Source: Tamarix chinensis (taxonomy: Eukaryota; Streptophyta; Magnoliopsida; Caryophyllales; Tamaricaceae). From it: a DNA stretch of 64,000 nt. The DNA is taken from positions 70,337,245-70,401,244 of the forward strand of contig CM060175.1 of assembly GCA_030549775.1 (NCBI GenBank). The letters run 5' to 3'. Shown piece by piece: positions 49,080-60,944 of this stretch (position 1 is the stretch's first letter; the number at the start of each line of letters is the position of its first letter). The position numbers were made by a program, and so were the translations under genes. Below the pieces are notes generated by a model. The model searched no databases and was not told where the DNA came from. It worked only from the letters and a program-made list of their open reading frames with translations.

Positions 49080-49281
49080 AAAATAGATGGGATATACAGT
49101 CCTACCATAATGCATGTCGTACATTATGAACATGAATGATAAATTCGCACGCTTGTTTACATTGAGGGAGCAACTTGTCTTACTCAGTACATGGTGTATT
49201 GATATGTTTGTTTACTCGATCACCTACTCATTCCTACGAGTAGAGGACTATGTGTAGGATTTTGGACATTGCCACTAAAGG
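49080..49281 (+). mobile_element. Family D 5' LTR, second piece
   Basis: This matches 37745-37865 (TATCACCTACTTATTCCCAT- and GGACCATGTGTAGG-like blocks) and 60800-60930. It is bounded on the left by pararetroviral sequence and on the right by the AAAGG duplication of the solo LTR. Confidence 0.65.
49277..49281. other. Target-site duplication (left) AAAGG
   Basis: AAAGG abuts the LTR start. The identical copy lies at 53121-53125. Confidence 0.85.
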
Positions 49282-49719
49282 TGAAATGCCCCGAAAATAC
49301 TAATTTTATTATTTATTATTAAATAAGATTTTATTATAAAAATTAATTCAATAAGTTATTTTTATTAAAATAAAAGGAAATTAATTAGGGCAAATTAATA
49401 AGAAAATTATAAGTATTTTAATTAGAGGAAATTTGAGTATTTTAACTAATTAAGGATTTAATTTTAAAAATTAATTAAATAAATTATTTTATTTAAAATA
49501 AAAGGGAGAAAATAGTTTCAAATAAATACTAATTTTATAAATAATTTAATTGAAGAAAATTAGAGTGATTTGGTAATTAACATATAATTTATGGAAACTC
49601 TTTTAAAAATCCTAATTTAGCCTAAGAGGGATTTGAATATTATTTTATTTAAATATTATTATTTTTAACTATCCTAAATATTTTAATTTATTTATTTAAC
49701 CCAAACCTCCTATTTTTCT

Positions 49720-50950
49720 TTTCCCCTTTTTCCTTTTTCCTTTATCTTTCCTTTTCTTTCTTTTTCTTTCTTCTTCTTTTCTTTTTCTTTTTCTTTTCCT
49801 CCCCGAATTTGGCCTATCCCAGCGGCCCAGTCCCCTCCCTCTTTCCTTTAGCCGGCCCAGCTCGCGCGACTCTTTCCTTCTCCCTCACTGCCCCACGTTT
49901 TCTAGCTTTTCCTGTTGTAATGCAGCATTTTATTTAAAACATACCCTCCTCGTGCCTGACCGCCCATTCTCCTTCTTTTTCTTTCTTTTCTTTCTTCTCT
50001 GGACCTCCAGTCCACCCCCCATCTTCTTCTTCCTCTTCCTCCCGTCGACACCGTCGTTGTACCTGTAACTCCACCACCTCCAAAAATTTCGCCACCAGTT
50101 ATGGCTGTTTACCTTCCTCCCTCTTCCCCTAACTCGCCGACCCTTTTGACCTAAACCACCCCCCATTCCTTGCACAATCTCCCCCTCCCCTAGGCACTTA
50201 CAGACCACAATCGAGGAGTGCACTGGCTGTCCTCGTCGGCCAGTGCTCACTCCTACCTACCACTCACCCACTTTCCCTTCAACCCTAACTTCCCCTTCAG
50301 TTTATAAATTCCCTCAAGTTGTGCCTTGTATAGAGTTTTGGTCACTTACCTAGAGTTTACCAACACTGCAGCTACCTCCCCTTTATATGCCACTTTTTCC
50401 ATCTCCAGCTAACACCGCCACTTGTTCTTCCTGCCTACGCCTTCCCTGCACCTCCCTCTAACTAACTAGACCACCAATACCCTTCGATTTTTCTTAAACA
50501 ATCCACCCCAACCGTGCGAATAGCCCTTCTTAACCAAACCATTTTCTGCCACTGCCTCCCTTCGAACCACCCTTAGCCACCTCTTTCGCCGCTGTCGCCA
50601 CTCCTTTCACCTCCCAAATTGTGCTGCAAACCCTCCTCTATCTCCCCCTACCTTTATTTTCCTCTTTCTCTCTCTCTTCCTCTCTTTCTCTTCTTCTTCC
50701 CTATTCGGCCACCACCACCGCCGCCGTGCGCTGCCACCTTTGGCTGCGCCGGCACGATCATTATGTTCCTCTCCTTCTGAACAATCATAATCACCCTTAC
50801 TTCCACCCTCCTTCTTCTTATTTTTCCCTAGCCTTTAACTTTTCCCCTTTTCTTCCCTTTTTCCGACTGCCGCCACCACTGTGCACCACTGCCGGTGCCA
50901 CCTATCCCCGCCAGCCTAAGGTTGAACCCTAGATCCTCTCAACCCTTTTC
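49720..50950 (+). repeat. Pyrimidine-rich, GC-richer block of the family B LTR
   Basis: Long C/T runs alternate with CACC/GCC phrases, in contrast to the AT-rich surroundings. The homologous block occurs at 61240-62270 (plus) and 9690-10690 (complement). It may be the promoter and leader part of the LTR, but no TATA box or start site can be fixed. Confidence 0.7.
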
Positions 50951-51319
50951 CCTATTTTTACAAGCCTTAAATTATTTTATTTGATATATTATAATATAAA
51001 TCATATTATTATTATTATTTCTATTTTTAATATGTATTATTATTGTTATTAATATTAATGTTTTTATTATTATTCTGTTGAGGGCTGAAGCCCTATTGTA
51101 AATTTTAATTTGATTTTAGCACTATTACCCTTATTATTTCTATTATTACTATTATTAATATTAATATGTTATAAGTATAATAATTATTATTATTATTTCC
51201 TATTTCAAATTTCTATTATTCTTATTCCATTATTATTAATACAACTATTTTACCATTATTTTTGTTAATAATGTTATTATTGTTATCATTCTTGTTGTTG
51301 TTATTGTTGTTGTTATTAG

Positions 51320-51353
<34 letters not shown>

Positions 51354-51652
51354 GGTATTATTATTATTATTATTATTACTATTATTACTATCATTATTAT
51401 TACTATCATTAAGTGTTAGTATTATTATTTTATATACGGCTGAAACCCTATTGTCTTATTTTAAATTTTAGTAGTAGTAGTATAAATATCATGTCTTATT
51501 ATTATTAGGGTTGTTAGTATTTTTATTATTATTAGTATTTATTCTTATTAATGTTGTTATTATTATTTATTAAGTTATTATTACTCAATGTAGGGTGGAA
51601 ACCCTACTTCTTTTTATCTTCAAATATTATCCTTACTATTATTACCATTATG

Positions 51653-51721
<69 letters not shown>
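51653..51721 (+). repeat. (ATT)n microsatellite
   Basis: A long uninterrupted trinucleotide run lies within a wider ATT-rich region (50980-51900). A short CATCAT run follows near 51747-51770. Confidence 0.95.
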
Positions 51722-51723
<2 letters not shown>

Positions 51724-52469
51724 AATATTATTATGGTTTTTATTTTCATCATCATCATCATCATCATCATTATTATTATTATTATTATTTCATCACTATT
51801 ATTATTACTAAATTTGGTTATTTATTTTACTAATATTATTATTAGTAGTATTATTTTAGTAAAGGGGTTGAAGCCCTTATTTCACTATATTTTTGAATAA
51901 TTTCCTCTTTATTATTATTGTTATTATTTTTATTATTCTTGTTAATATTAACGTTGATATTGTTTTTGGTATTTTTGCTATTATTATTTTAATATTTTAT
52001 CAAAAGCCTAATATTATATTAAGTTAGTGATTAATAGTATTTTTGATAGAAGGGAGTCTAATTTTAGCTTTTCCCTGATAATAGGTAAAACCAGTCAAAG
52101 CCCTAAGGAGGCGTAGGAGCATGCTCCAAGACTAGTGTCATTTTAGATAAGGGGTTACTAAGGCCTTTTGTGTGTTTTTATGCATTATGTGCTTCGCATG
52201 CTATGTATCCTATGTTTATTATTGTAATTATTTCATATATGGTATGACGTGGAGTTCAAGCATATTCTTGTGTTGTTATATGGCATGTGTATTATTTACA
52301 TATGATGATATATTTTGTGAACCTGTAAGACATGCATGTGAGGGTGTTGATGTGTTTTGTGTGGGAGAAAGGATGAGAAAGGATGATGGGGAAAGAGGTT
52401 AACCAAGGGATGTGAGGTAACCTAATTATTTTAATGATTCATGAGTGGAAGAATAAAATGGAGAATTTT

Positions 52470-52795
52470 AGGGTTTTGTGTGGGAGAATCTGATTTATGA
52501 TTTTTATGGCTTTGTGTGGGAGAATATAATTCATGGTTTTATATGGGGGAATCTAATTTATGGTTTTGTATGGGAGAATCCAATTTATGGTGTTATATGG
52601 GATAGTATAATTGATGGTTTTATATGGAAGAATCTAATTTATGGTTTTGTGTGGGAGAATATAATTTATGGTTCTATTTGGGAGAATCTAATTTATAGTT
52701 TTGTGTGGGAGAATATAATTTATGGTTATATATGGGAGAATCTAATTTATGGTTTTGTATGGAAGAATCTAATTGATGGTTTTGTATGAGAGGAT
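52470..52795 (+). repeat. 27-bp tandem repeat, about 12 copies
   Basis: The unit is close to TGGGAGAATCTAATTTATGG followed by TTTTGTA. Because 27 is a multiple of three, it reads as a nine-residue periodic frame (for example WENLIYGFV). Variation is mainly C/T and A/G, so the array is old. Confidence 0.85.
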
Positions 52796-52884
52796 CTATT
52801 CTCGGGTTTGGTATGGATGAATCTTTGGTTTTGTGTGGATTGAATTTAGGGTTTTGTATGACGGAATCTTGGGTTTTGTATAGT

Positions 52885-53040
52885 GGTATTAGGGTTTGAA
52901 TGGAATTAATGTTGCATGGTGGTATTAGGGTTTACATGGTGGTATTAGGGTTTGTATGGTGGTATTAATGGTGGCATGGTGGTATTAATGGTTGCATAGT
53001 GATATTAGGGTTTGCATGGTGGTATTAGGGATTGCATGGC
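52885..53040 (+). repeat. 20-bp tandem repeat, about 7-8 copies
   Basis: The unit is close to GCATGGTGGTATTAGGGTTT. It follows the 27-bp array near the 3' end of the solo LTR. Confidence 0.8.
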
Positions 53041-53120
53041 GGTAACATCCCCAGAATTCATGGGTTTAATTTAAAATTCTTCTGCGTTAAAAAAAAAGTA
53101 GTGAATTTTGGGGTATTACA

Positions 53121-53515
53121 AAAGGGCCTAGCTCAGTTGGGTTGAGGCTTATGAGAGAGGACATCTGAAAGGTTTTAGCAGGGTATGTGGAGGACTATCG
53201 TTTTTAACTTTGGTATTATGCCCCAACATATGTTTTGTAATCCCGTACTCATTAGTATGTATTTCATAATGTTTTGACCAAAACCCATTAGGGTTTTCTA
53301 ATGTAAACACTTTTGGAGTTGTTTAATCAAATTGCTACCTTGCTCACTCTATTATTTTTTTTTTGGTTGTTTTAGCCTAGTATCTAATATATGATAGACA
53401 GCAAACATCTATCCTATGTCAGGTATGGAAATAGCACCCCATTTTTCCTAGGTTTTTTCTGTTTCCACAACATGTTTTAACACATTTTTTGGTAGTGAAA
53501 AATGGGGGTTTTACA
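53121..53515 (+). mobile_element. Family D 5' LTR, third piece and LTR end
   Basis: This matches 37870-38284: the GTAAACACTTTTGGAGTTGTTT-like block, the GCCTAGTATCTAATATATGA block, and the end AAAATGGGGGTTTTACA. It begins with the second AAAGG copy. Confidence 0.75.
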
Positions 53516-53559
53516 TTCTGTGTTAATTTGTTGTACGAGTCTTAGTACTCGATAAATTA

Positions 53560-54640
53560 GTTGTTCTAACTACTCCTAGTCTTTAGGAATTGATGGTCCC
53601 TAATTGTCATTAAGAGCGTATCAAGGAAGTCATGAAAACTACTGGTTCCTACACAACCATCGCCAGTATAAGTACCCGCACATGTTTTAGAATATTAGAT
53701 CAGGAGGGTTGGGCATCATCACCCATAGATTTTTGAGGGTTAAGAGGACCATATCATTATATAGAGATAAGTTTAAGACATGGAGAAGACCTTAACAACA
53801 TGTGGTTGCCCTAAGGACAAGAAGGTTGATGTGGAATTGTGCCACCTGAGGGAAAGGGCAGATGCCTAATATAGGACTACCCAACATAACCTAATCTCCT
53901 CTACATGAAGAAGTACGATGAGTTCATATCCCTTCAATAGAGAGGTATGACAATAGAGGAGTATTGCATGAGATTTATGGACTTGGTCTAGTTTTCTATA
54001 GAAGTAGAGGCAGTGATGCAGGTTCACTATTTCAATAGCAGCTTAGGAATCAGATATCAAGAGTTATTAGTGGGAGTTACTCGGGTAGACATGGTGGGAT
54101 TGTATGAGAAGGCTTTGGAGGTTTCCCGATTCATCTAAGCCCAGAGTACCTAGTTGGGGGGTAAAAGGAATTTTGAGGGTCATCACAGTTACGATGACGA
54201 GAAGATGGCTTACTCAAGAGGAAGCATGCCACCTAAATATGGTTAGAGTATGGGATCGGCACCCCAAGTTAGAGATCATTCATGAAGACATATATAGGAG
54301 AGTAATTAAAAATGCAAGCATTGCAGATCAGATCATCGAGGAGTATATTATGAAGGCAAAAAGGTGACTTGACATGGATGCAGTATGGGGGGCATAGAGC
54401 TTATAAGTGCCGAGTTAGAGGTGGTAGTGTTCGGAGGAACCAATCTTAGGCTCAAAGTATCAGATCGATTCAGCAGCCACAACCATAGGCTCAAAGAGTT
54501 CCTCCTTCATCAACTAGTTGTGTGAGTCAAGCTAATCAGCCCAAAGGTTTGAATCCTTGCACTTTTCAAAAGGGAAAGGATTAGCTAGTGTCGTGGAATT
54601 TCCTTCAAGAGGACGCCAAAATGTGATAAGCCAGTAAAAG
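53560..54640 (+). pseudogene. Gypsy gag remnant (family D element)
   Basis: In shifting frames I read KKYDEFISLQ, then RGMTIEEYCMRFMDLV near 53940 and YFNSSLGIRYQELLVGVTRV near 54030, followed by VGLYEKALEVSRFI. This is the gag core (the 'm.v.EY..kF..L.rfa' stretch) of plant tRNA-Met-primed gypsy elements. Many stops are present. A Gln/Ser/Pro-rich tail follows around 54430-54530. No complete CCHC knuckle is seen. Confidence 0.65.
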
Positions 54641-54649
54641 GAAAAAAAT

Positions 54650-54960
54650 CAGGGTAGTGTGGTGAGCTGTATGCTTACTATCTCTACCTTTCCAACATAT
54701 GTATTATTTGAATCTAGTGCATTACACTTTTTTGTGTCATCCGCATTCATATCTAGAAATTCTTTGAATATTTCCAATAGTATTTCCACTTTTATCGTGT
54801 TTTCCTCAAGGGATAGGATTGTATGCTCTAGGTTATATAAAGGGGTGACCTTGTTGGTTGGGGAAGTAGAATTCCCATTAATCCTCATGAAGCTTTAAAT
54901 GTGTGACTTTGATTTAATCGTCGGAATAGACATGTTGGGGAAATACTAAGCATTGATTAA
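54650..54960 (+). pseudogene. Gypsy aspartic protease remnant
   Basis: The frame at 54659-54898 gives YVLFESSALHFFVSSAFI, where the active site normally reads F-D-S/T-G-A-T-H-S-F. The aspartate is E and the glycine is S, so catalysis is lost. It continues CSRLYKGVTLLVGEVEFPL, then in another frame MCDFDLIVGIDMLGKY, the 'fdvILGmDWL' strand. Confidence 0.75.
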
Positions 54961-55089
54961 TTGAATGCAAGAACATAATGTTAGGATCTTATATCAGAAG
55001 TATGAACCTAACCCTCCTATAAGGATTTTGTCGACAATCGAGATGATCAACCTTGTTCCTAATGGGTATTACTAGGGACAAAACCAGTA

Positions 55090-55860
55090 TCCAAAGCCCT
55101 ATATAATATGACATCTATAGAGATGAAAGAGCTCAAGGCCTAGTTGGAGTAATTATTTGGGAAGAGTTACATCCCACCTAGTATACCACCGTGGGGAGTG
55201 TCAATCATGTTTGTGAAGAAGAAGGATTGTAGCTTGAGGTTGTGTATCGATTACTAAGAGTTGAATCAAGTTGTGGTAAAAAAACATTACACATTGCCAA
55301 GGATCGATGACATGTTTGACCAACTTAAGGGAGCCAAGTTATCCTCCACGATTGATCTTTGGTTAGGCTTCCATTAATTGAGGTAAGTAGAGTAAGACAT
55401 CCCTAAGACTATGTTTCAGACAAGATACGACCATTATGAGTTCATATTAATGTCTTTTGGAATTACTAATATGCCAACAGCATTCATGTCCCTCATAAAC
55501 TAGATATTTCAACTATTTTTGGATAATTTCATTGTGGTATTCATTGATGGCATCCTCATCTACTCTAGTGATCTAGTGATGTATGAGAATCATTTAAGGC
55601 AGACTTTGGCATTATTAAGATCACTCCAACTGTATACCAAATTTTCAAAGTGCAAATTTTGGTTAGATCACTTAGCTTTTCTTGGACATGTAATCTCTAA
55701 GGATGGAGTGACAGTGGATCCTTCAAAGGTTTGAGTAGGTTTTGAATGGTTAGCACCAACTTTGGTTAAGGATGTAATTAGCTTTCTAGGACTAGTCGGT
55801 TACTACTGTAGGTTTGTGGTGGAATTTTCTAAAATAGCACTCCTATTGACTAAATTACTA
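55090..55860 (+). pseudogene. Gypsy reverse transcriptase remnant
   Basis: In shifting frames: PPSIPPWGVSIMFVKKKDCS and LRLCIDY near 55170-55250, HYTLPRIDDMFDQLKGAKLS, then [20 protein letters not shown] near 55430, the catalytic segment FIVVFIDGILIYSSDL at 55528, and LAFLGHVISKDGVTVDPSKV. The catalytic box normally reads F-x-D-D and here reads FIDG, so the second aspartate is lost. Several stops are also present. Confidence 0.85.
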
Positions 55861-56340
55861 AAGACGGCTATGTGATTTCAATGGGATGATAAGTGTGGTG
55901 AAGCTTTGGAGGAGTTGAAAAACATTTGACTACAACCCCAATTCTCACATTTCCAAAGGTATCAGATAATTTTGAAGTATATAGCAACACTTCCAAGCAT
56001 GGGCTAAGTTATGTGTTGATACAACATAGGAAGGTTATGACATATGTGTCTCAACTACTGAAGCAACATGAACATAATTACTCAATGAATGACTTAGAGC
56101 TAATTGGTGTAGTTTTTGCTCTTAAAATTTGGAGACACTATCAATATGGGATTTATTGTAAGTTCTATACTGACTACAAAAGCCTCAAGTACACCTTCAC
56201 ATACTAGGAGTTGAACTTAAGTAGTGCTGATGGTTAGAGTTGGATAAGAATTACAATCTAGAATTTACCTACCATGAGGGTAATGCTAATGTGGTGGTAG
56301 ATGCGCTTAGCCAAAAGATGTCACATTCTATGAGCACAAT
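55861..56340 (+). pseudogene. Gypsy RNase H remnant
   Basis: The 93-residue frame 55926-56207 reads NFEVYSNTSKHGLSYVLIQH, with Asn where the first catalytic aspartate (YSDAS) should be. It continues NYSMNDLELIGVVFALKIW, retaining the 'y...e.E..aiv.alk.WRhY' helix, and YCKFYTDYKSLKYTFT, retaining the 'TDhkSL.yif' segment. ANVVVDALSQK follows at about 56290, the usual tether to integrase. Confidence 0.8.
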
Positions 56341-57400
56341 TGTGCTTTTAGATCATTTGTGTCGAGAGCTCAATTAGTTAGAGGCTGAGTTGATTACTGT
56401 TGGTAGTTTGGAGGTAGGAATGAGTACAATTTCCATTATCCCTTTAATCTTTGAGGAGATCCAAGTTATTTAACTTGGTGGTGATAAGCTTGAGAAAATC
56501 AAGGGTAGTATTATAGAAGGTAAATCCAAGGGATTTCATATCCGCGAGAATGGTAGTGTCAGATACTTAGGTAGGTTGTATGGACCATAGGGATGTGTTG
56601 AGCTTAAGAGGAGGATCCTTGAAGAACATTGTACTTCTTATTCTATCTATCCTTGAGGGGATAAATTGTATAAGGATATAAAGAAGGTATATTGGTGGCC
56701 CCGTGACAAGCAACAGGTTGTGGAATTCATTGCCCAATGTTTGACCTATCAAAAGGTTAAGATTGAGCATAAGAGACCAGTAGGGTTTGTACAACCACTA
56801 GAAGTTCCATAATGGAAGTAGGGCAACATATCTATGAACTTTGCGGTTGGTCTTCCGAAGACCCATAGTGGATTTGATTATAGCTGGGTTATTATGGATT
56901 GTCTAACTAAGTTGGCAATATTCATACCAATGAAGATGACATGGAGTATGGATTAATTAACCAACTTTTGTAGGAAGCATGTTGTGAGACTGCATAGAGT
57001 CCCTAGAGATATCATTTTAGAACGAGAATCTAGATTCTTATCACACTTTGGGCAAAAGTTGCAAGGAATTTTTAGGTCGCAGCTCAAGATGAGTACTACT
57101 TTTCATCCAACTACAGATAATTCGATAGAGAGGACCATTCAGACTTGGAATGTGTGTTGAATTTTGGGGGCAGTTGGGAGGATCCCCTATAATTAGTTGA
57201 GTTCTCTTACAACAACAATTATTCATCTAGTATTAAGATGAAACTTTCTAAGGCCTTATACGGGAGGAAGTATAGTAATCCTTCATGATAGAAGAATATT
57301 AGTGAGATGGTCATGTTGGGACCTGAGATGATTGAAGAGACAATGAGGCACATTTGACTTATTCAAGACTGGATGAGAGTAGCCTAGGATCGGCATAAGA
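56341..57400 (+). pseudogene. Gypsy integrase remnant
   Basis: I read RRILEEHCTSYSIYP, DKLYKDIKKVYWWPRDKQQV and EFIAQCLTYQKVK (decayed HHCC zinc-binding region), then MNFAVGLPKTHSGFDYSWVI (Asn replaces the first catalytic aspartate of the DDE core), LERESRFLSHFGQKLQ near 57020 and TTFHPTTDNSIERTIQTWN near 57110. The order fits plant gypsy integrases. Stops are frequent. Confidence 0.8.
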
Positions 57401-57850
57401 GCTATGTAGATTTGAGAAGACAAACTAATTGTTATGAGGTAGGCAATAGAGTCCTTTTGAGGGTCTCTCTTACCAAAGTATTCATGAGGTTTGGCAAAAA
57501 GGGTATGCTCAGCCCATGGCACATTAAACCATTCAAGAGTGTAGATCGTGTTGGTAAGGTCGCCTATCATTTATCGCTATTGGTTGAACTGTCACATGTG
57601 CACAATGTATTTAACGTATCCCATTTGAGGAAGTATATAGCGTATCCTTCTCATGTTATTCAACTAGAGTCATTAGAGCTTAATGAATCCTTAGCTTATA
57701 AGAACCACCAGTGAGCATTCTAGATACAAGGTTGGAGAGATGTGAATAAAGACTATTCAACTAATAAAGGTCCTTTGGTCATGGTATAGTGCCAAGGAGA
57801 CTACTTAGGAGGCTGAGGAGGAGATTGGAGCAAAGTACCCAGAGTTATTC
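57401..57850 (+). pseudogene. Integrase C-terminal and chromodomain-like remnant
   Basis: The frame 57412-57714 gives NCYEVGNRVLLRVSLTKVFM, then LSPWHIKPFKSVDRVGKVAY and VHNVFNVSHLRKYIAYPSHV, the integrase C-terminal 'GPF.i..RvG.vAY.L.LP..L..VHnVFHVS.LRKY' domain. After a stop, other frames give VLWSWYSAKET and AEEEIGAKYPELF, the degenerate chromodomain-like end. This places the element in the chromovirus-like gypsy group by inference. Confidence 0.8.
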
Positions 57851-57987
57851 TTATAGTGTGTTTATAACCCGTTTTCATTATGGTGGTAGTAAACCCTTTT
57901 ACCTAGTTGTGTTGATCCTAATGTGTGACTTGTTATGGATTAAATGATGTGACTGGATTGTTGATAGGTTTCAGGGATGCAACCTCT

Positions 57988-57999
57988 TTAAGGGGGTAG
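57988..57999 (+). other. Polypurine tract
   Basis: TTTAAGGGGGTAG lies directly before the 3' LTR start TGTAGGAATACCCC. It is the usual priming site for plus-strand synthesis. Confidence 0.8.
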
Positions 58000-60940
58000 T
58001 GTAGGAATACCCCATATTTTTTTGAAAGTTATTAATTCAAAAAATTATGGTATTTAATAATATTTCATGGTCTTTGACATTGATTTAGAACTATGATTAG
58101 ATTTGAATAAGATTGGAAAAACAAATCAAATAAGTTTTTAGGTGGACTAATTGACTGGTTCTATGAATCGATTGGCTGGTTCATCATTTCAACTAAAGGG
58201 TTTTTCACAACTAAACTAATCGACTAGTCGGTAGAATAGTTGAATGGTAAGCAAAACCAATCGTCTAGTTTTTTGAGCTTAGTACATTTTTTAAAACTTA
58301 ATTTTTTGGAAAAATACCTTATACCTTTAACAATTCTTATGATGCATTTTGCCTGAAATACTCCCTCAAAATAATCTGAGAAGTTCGACTTGGATAATTG
58401 AGGGGGAAGAGGACCTTAGCTTTATCCTCTTCCCCCTCTCTCTTATGCACACTTCTAGAATTGTTGCTTTCATTCTAGACCTAATTCTATATAGCAGGGA
58501 GATTCCTCCCATGATGACTTTCCATTTCCCCTCTCATGTTTGGCATTTCTACACTAAATCAACTTACACCTCTCTAGAATCACCATTTTAGCCCTACAAG
58601 AAAGGTCAGTCTATCTTGGATGAAATTTGCCCATTTAACTTAAATTCAAATGGTTGGAATTAGGGTTTCTGATCTATACCTGACCATAGTTATGATTGTA
58701 TCAATTTGTTATCGATAAATAGCCCTAATCACCCATTCTATTCACCTTTCTTTTAGCCACCAAAAATACCTTATCCCTTTAACACTTCCCTTTTTCCCTC
58801 TCCACTTTGAGCCTTACATTTCAATTCTTTTAATATTTTGATCCTTTCTGTAGTTCACTCTTGTTTTATTCATTAAGTAAGAAATTGATAGATTTAGGAG
58901 AAAGTTAATTTGAATTCAGTAGAATCTTCCTTTCTTTTCTCTTGGGTGTGGTATGTTTTTCTTTCCTTTCTAATTCAAGTTCTAATTTGTGAAAATTATT
59001 AGATGATTTTTGAATTTAAACTTTTTGTTTTTAAGCTTGGAAGTTGAGATTTCCTTCCAACTTAAGTTTTCCTCCTTAGTGGAGAATTTTTCCCAAACAC
59101 CAAGGCATTATTAAATCTAAAATGTGGCTTGAATAAGCATATAAGGTGATGTATTCTATAAAATTTTGATTTTGTATGCTTACATTAGAATTTGGTTTTA
59201 TATTGATGCATGTTTAGTATATTATAAATCTTGAGAAAAAGGTAAAGCATGATTCATTTTAGAAACTTGTTGAATTTTTCCATGTTGTTTTTTTGTTCCT
59301 TGATTCGGTTATGATAAAATTTTGGTGTGTAATTTGCATGAAAAAAATATATGTTATTTTTTTTAGAGTTATTCAATCTACTAGTCGTTACAACAGTGGA
59401 CTGCTCCACCAAACCCATCGATTGGTAGGTCTATAGTGACCTTAGCTTTACTCTCTACTTAAACTTGTTGACTAGTTTGGCGAAACCAATGAACTAGTAT
59501 ATGATTAGTTGACTAGTTTTTCCAAGCTGATCAGCTAGTTTGAGGGATATCTAGGTTTGGCTAAGCCAAACCTATTGACTGGTTGGCCCAAACTGATCAA
59601 CTGGTTCACCCAACCAATCTACTTTTTTGTACAACCAATTGACTAGTTCAGCTAATTTATGTTATTTTGATTCTCGGTTTGGATATGCCTTGACATTGTG
59701 CCTAACACTTTTATATGACTATTTAATAGGTAAAATACATATATCAACATGGATTAACAACCTAATGGTTGAATTAAATGAACCATGATTCATAACACGC
59801 TCAATGGGTGTTGTAAAGGTCTTAATGGATAAACCCAAATAAAAATATTTATGGCTTTGAAAGGGGTGGTGAATTATGGACTTTGTCTTGCATGGATTAA
59901 TATAAGAGATTTGTTGATATTGTTTTAGAATCAATGGATATCCCAAACATAGTTGGGGATGGAAAGAGTTAACATGGAATAAGTATGTGAATGTCTTGCT
60001 TACACATTATATGGGCCTTGTGTGATCACGTAACCCTAAGAATAACATAGTAATAATTTAAAGCAAAAGATAATTGAATTGTGTATGGGTATGGGTTACT
60101 TGATTCTAGATTAGCTACTGAGGGTTAGTCAACCTTTGAGTGATATTAGTGGCTTCGAGGTTTGCTTTGGGGGGATCCTAGTAGATCCCAATGCCTTACC
60201 CACTCTAGACATTGATGATATTCTTGGGGGTATCGATACTAAAGGGTATGGTTACCTAGGTGGATTTTGGTTTCGGCCTAGACTTATGTCCATTTGTGGT
60301 TACTTAGCTTTGATCTGGACTTGTGTCCATTGGTCGTTACTTGGCTTCACCCAAAATTGTGTCCATTGGTGGTTACTTAGCTTTGGCCAGACTTTATGTC
60401 CTCTACTTTAGACAGACTTCCATGGTTTGTGAGACGATGGGGGTGGTGCATAGTATATTGCTCAATAATGATTGGAATGAGTAATTGGATAATAACTTAG
60501 ATAAGTATTTAGATAATAATTTGAATAAGGATGTGGGTAAGATGAAAAATAAAAGAGAATGAACATGAAAGAGAAATAATAATTTTAAATGAATGATCTA
60601 ATGGATTGTTCAAGTTGGAAAATAAATCCAATGAAAAATCATGTGAATGGATGGTAGAAACCCTCATTGTGACTTTAATAACTTTCTTAGTATTTGTATG
60701 TGACTACCTATGATGTTGTATTATGAAGACAATAATGATGCACCTTGAATTGCATAAGTTGTGCATAGCATTAAGTCTTGATGCATTACCTGACCACAAT
60801 AGAATAGGTACATCTAACTATATGGCATTGACATGACTCATGTTAAGTATGATTTCTGCAATATGTTAAGATCTTGTATGCGTATAACTCTCGCTTAGGA
60901 GGTATCTTGGTTTACTCTATACATAGTGTATAGGTTTTAA
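58000..60940 (+). mobile_element. Family D 3' LTR, truncated by a family B LTR
   Basis: It begins TGTAGGAATACCCCATATTT and runs parallel to 38464-41285 and 49080-49281. It stops near 60940 inside the block that reads TACTCTATACATAGTGTATA, where family B sequence begins. The frames at 58349 and 60136 translate LTR sequence and are not genes. Confidence 0.8.
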
Positions 60941-60944
60941 AAAA

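Larger units (their letters stand above)
49282..53120 (+). mobile_element. Solo LTR, family B, 3.84 kb, plus orientation
   Basis: It starts TGAAATGCCCCGAAAATACT and ends TTTTGGGGTATTACA, with a perfect AAAGG duplication on both sides. Along its length come an AT-rich start, a pyrimidine-rich block (49720-50950), an ATT-rich block (50980-51900), a 27-bp tandem array (52470-52795) and a 20-bp array (52885-53040). No gag or pol is present. It was inserted into the family D LTR. The reading frames at 49930 (-), 50621, 51262, 51551, 51595 and 52478 arise from low-complexity sequence. Confidence 0.88.

Noticed and set aside
50621..50932. 103-residue frame rich in Leu, Ser and Pro
   Set aside because: Composition-driven frame in the pyrimidine-rich LTR block; no domain and no support from the homologous block at 61240-62270.
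51262..51900. Long frames of Leu, Ile, Tyr or Ser runs
   Set aside because: They are translations of ATT/TTA microsatellite sequence.
60136..60411. 91-residue frame beginning MSDISGFEVCFGG
   Set aside because: It translates the TTGGCC-type repeats of the family D LTR; the homologous region at 40650-40870 has stops.
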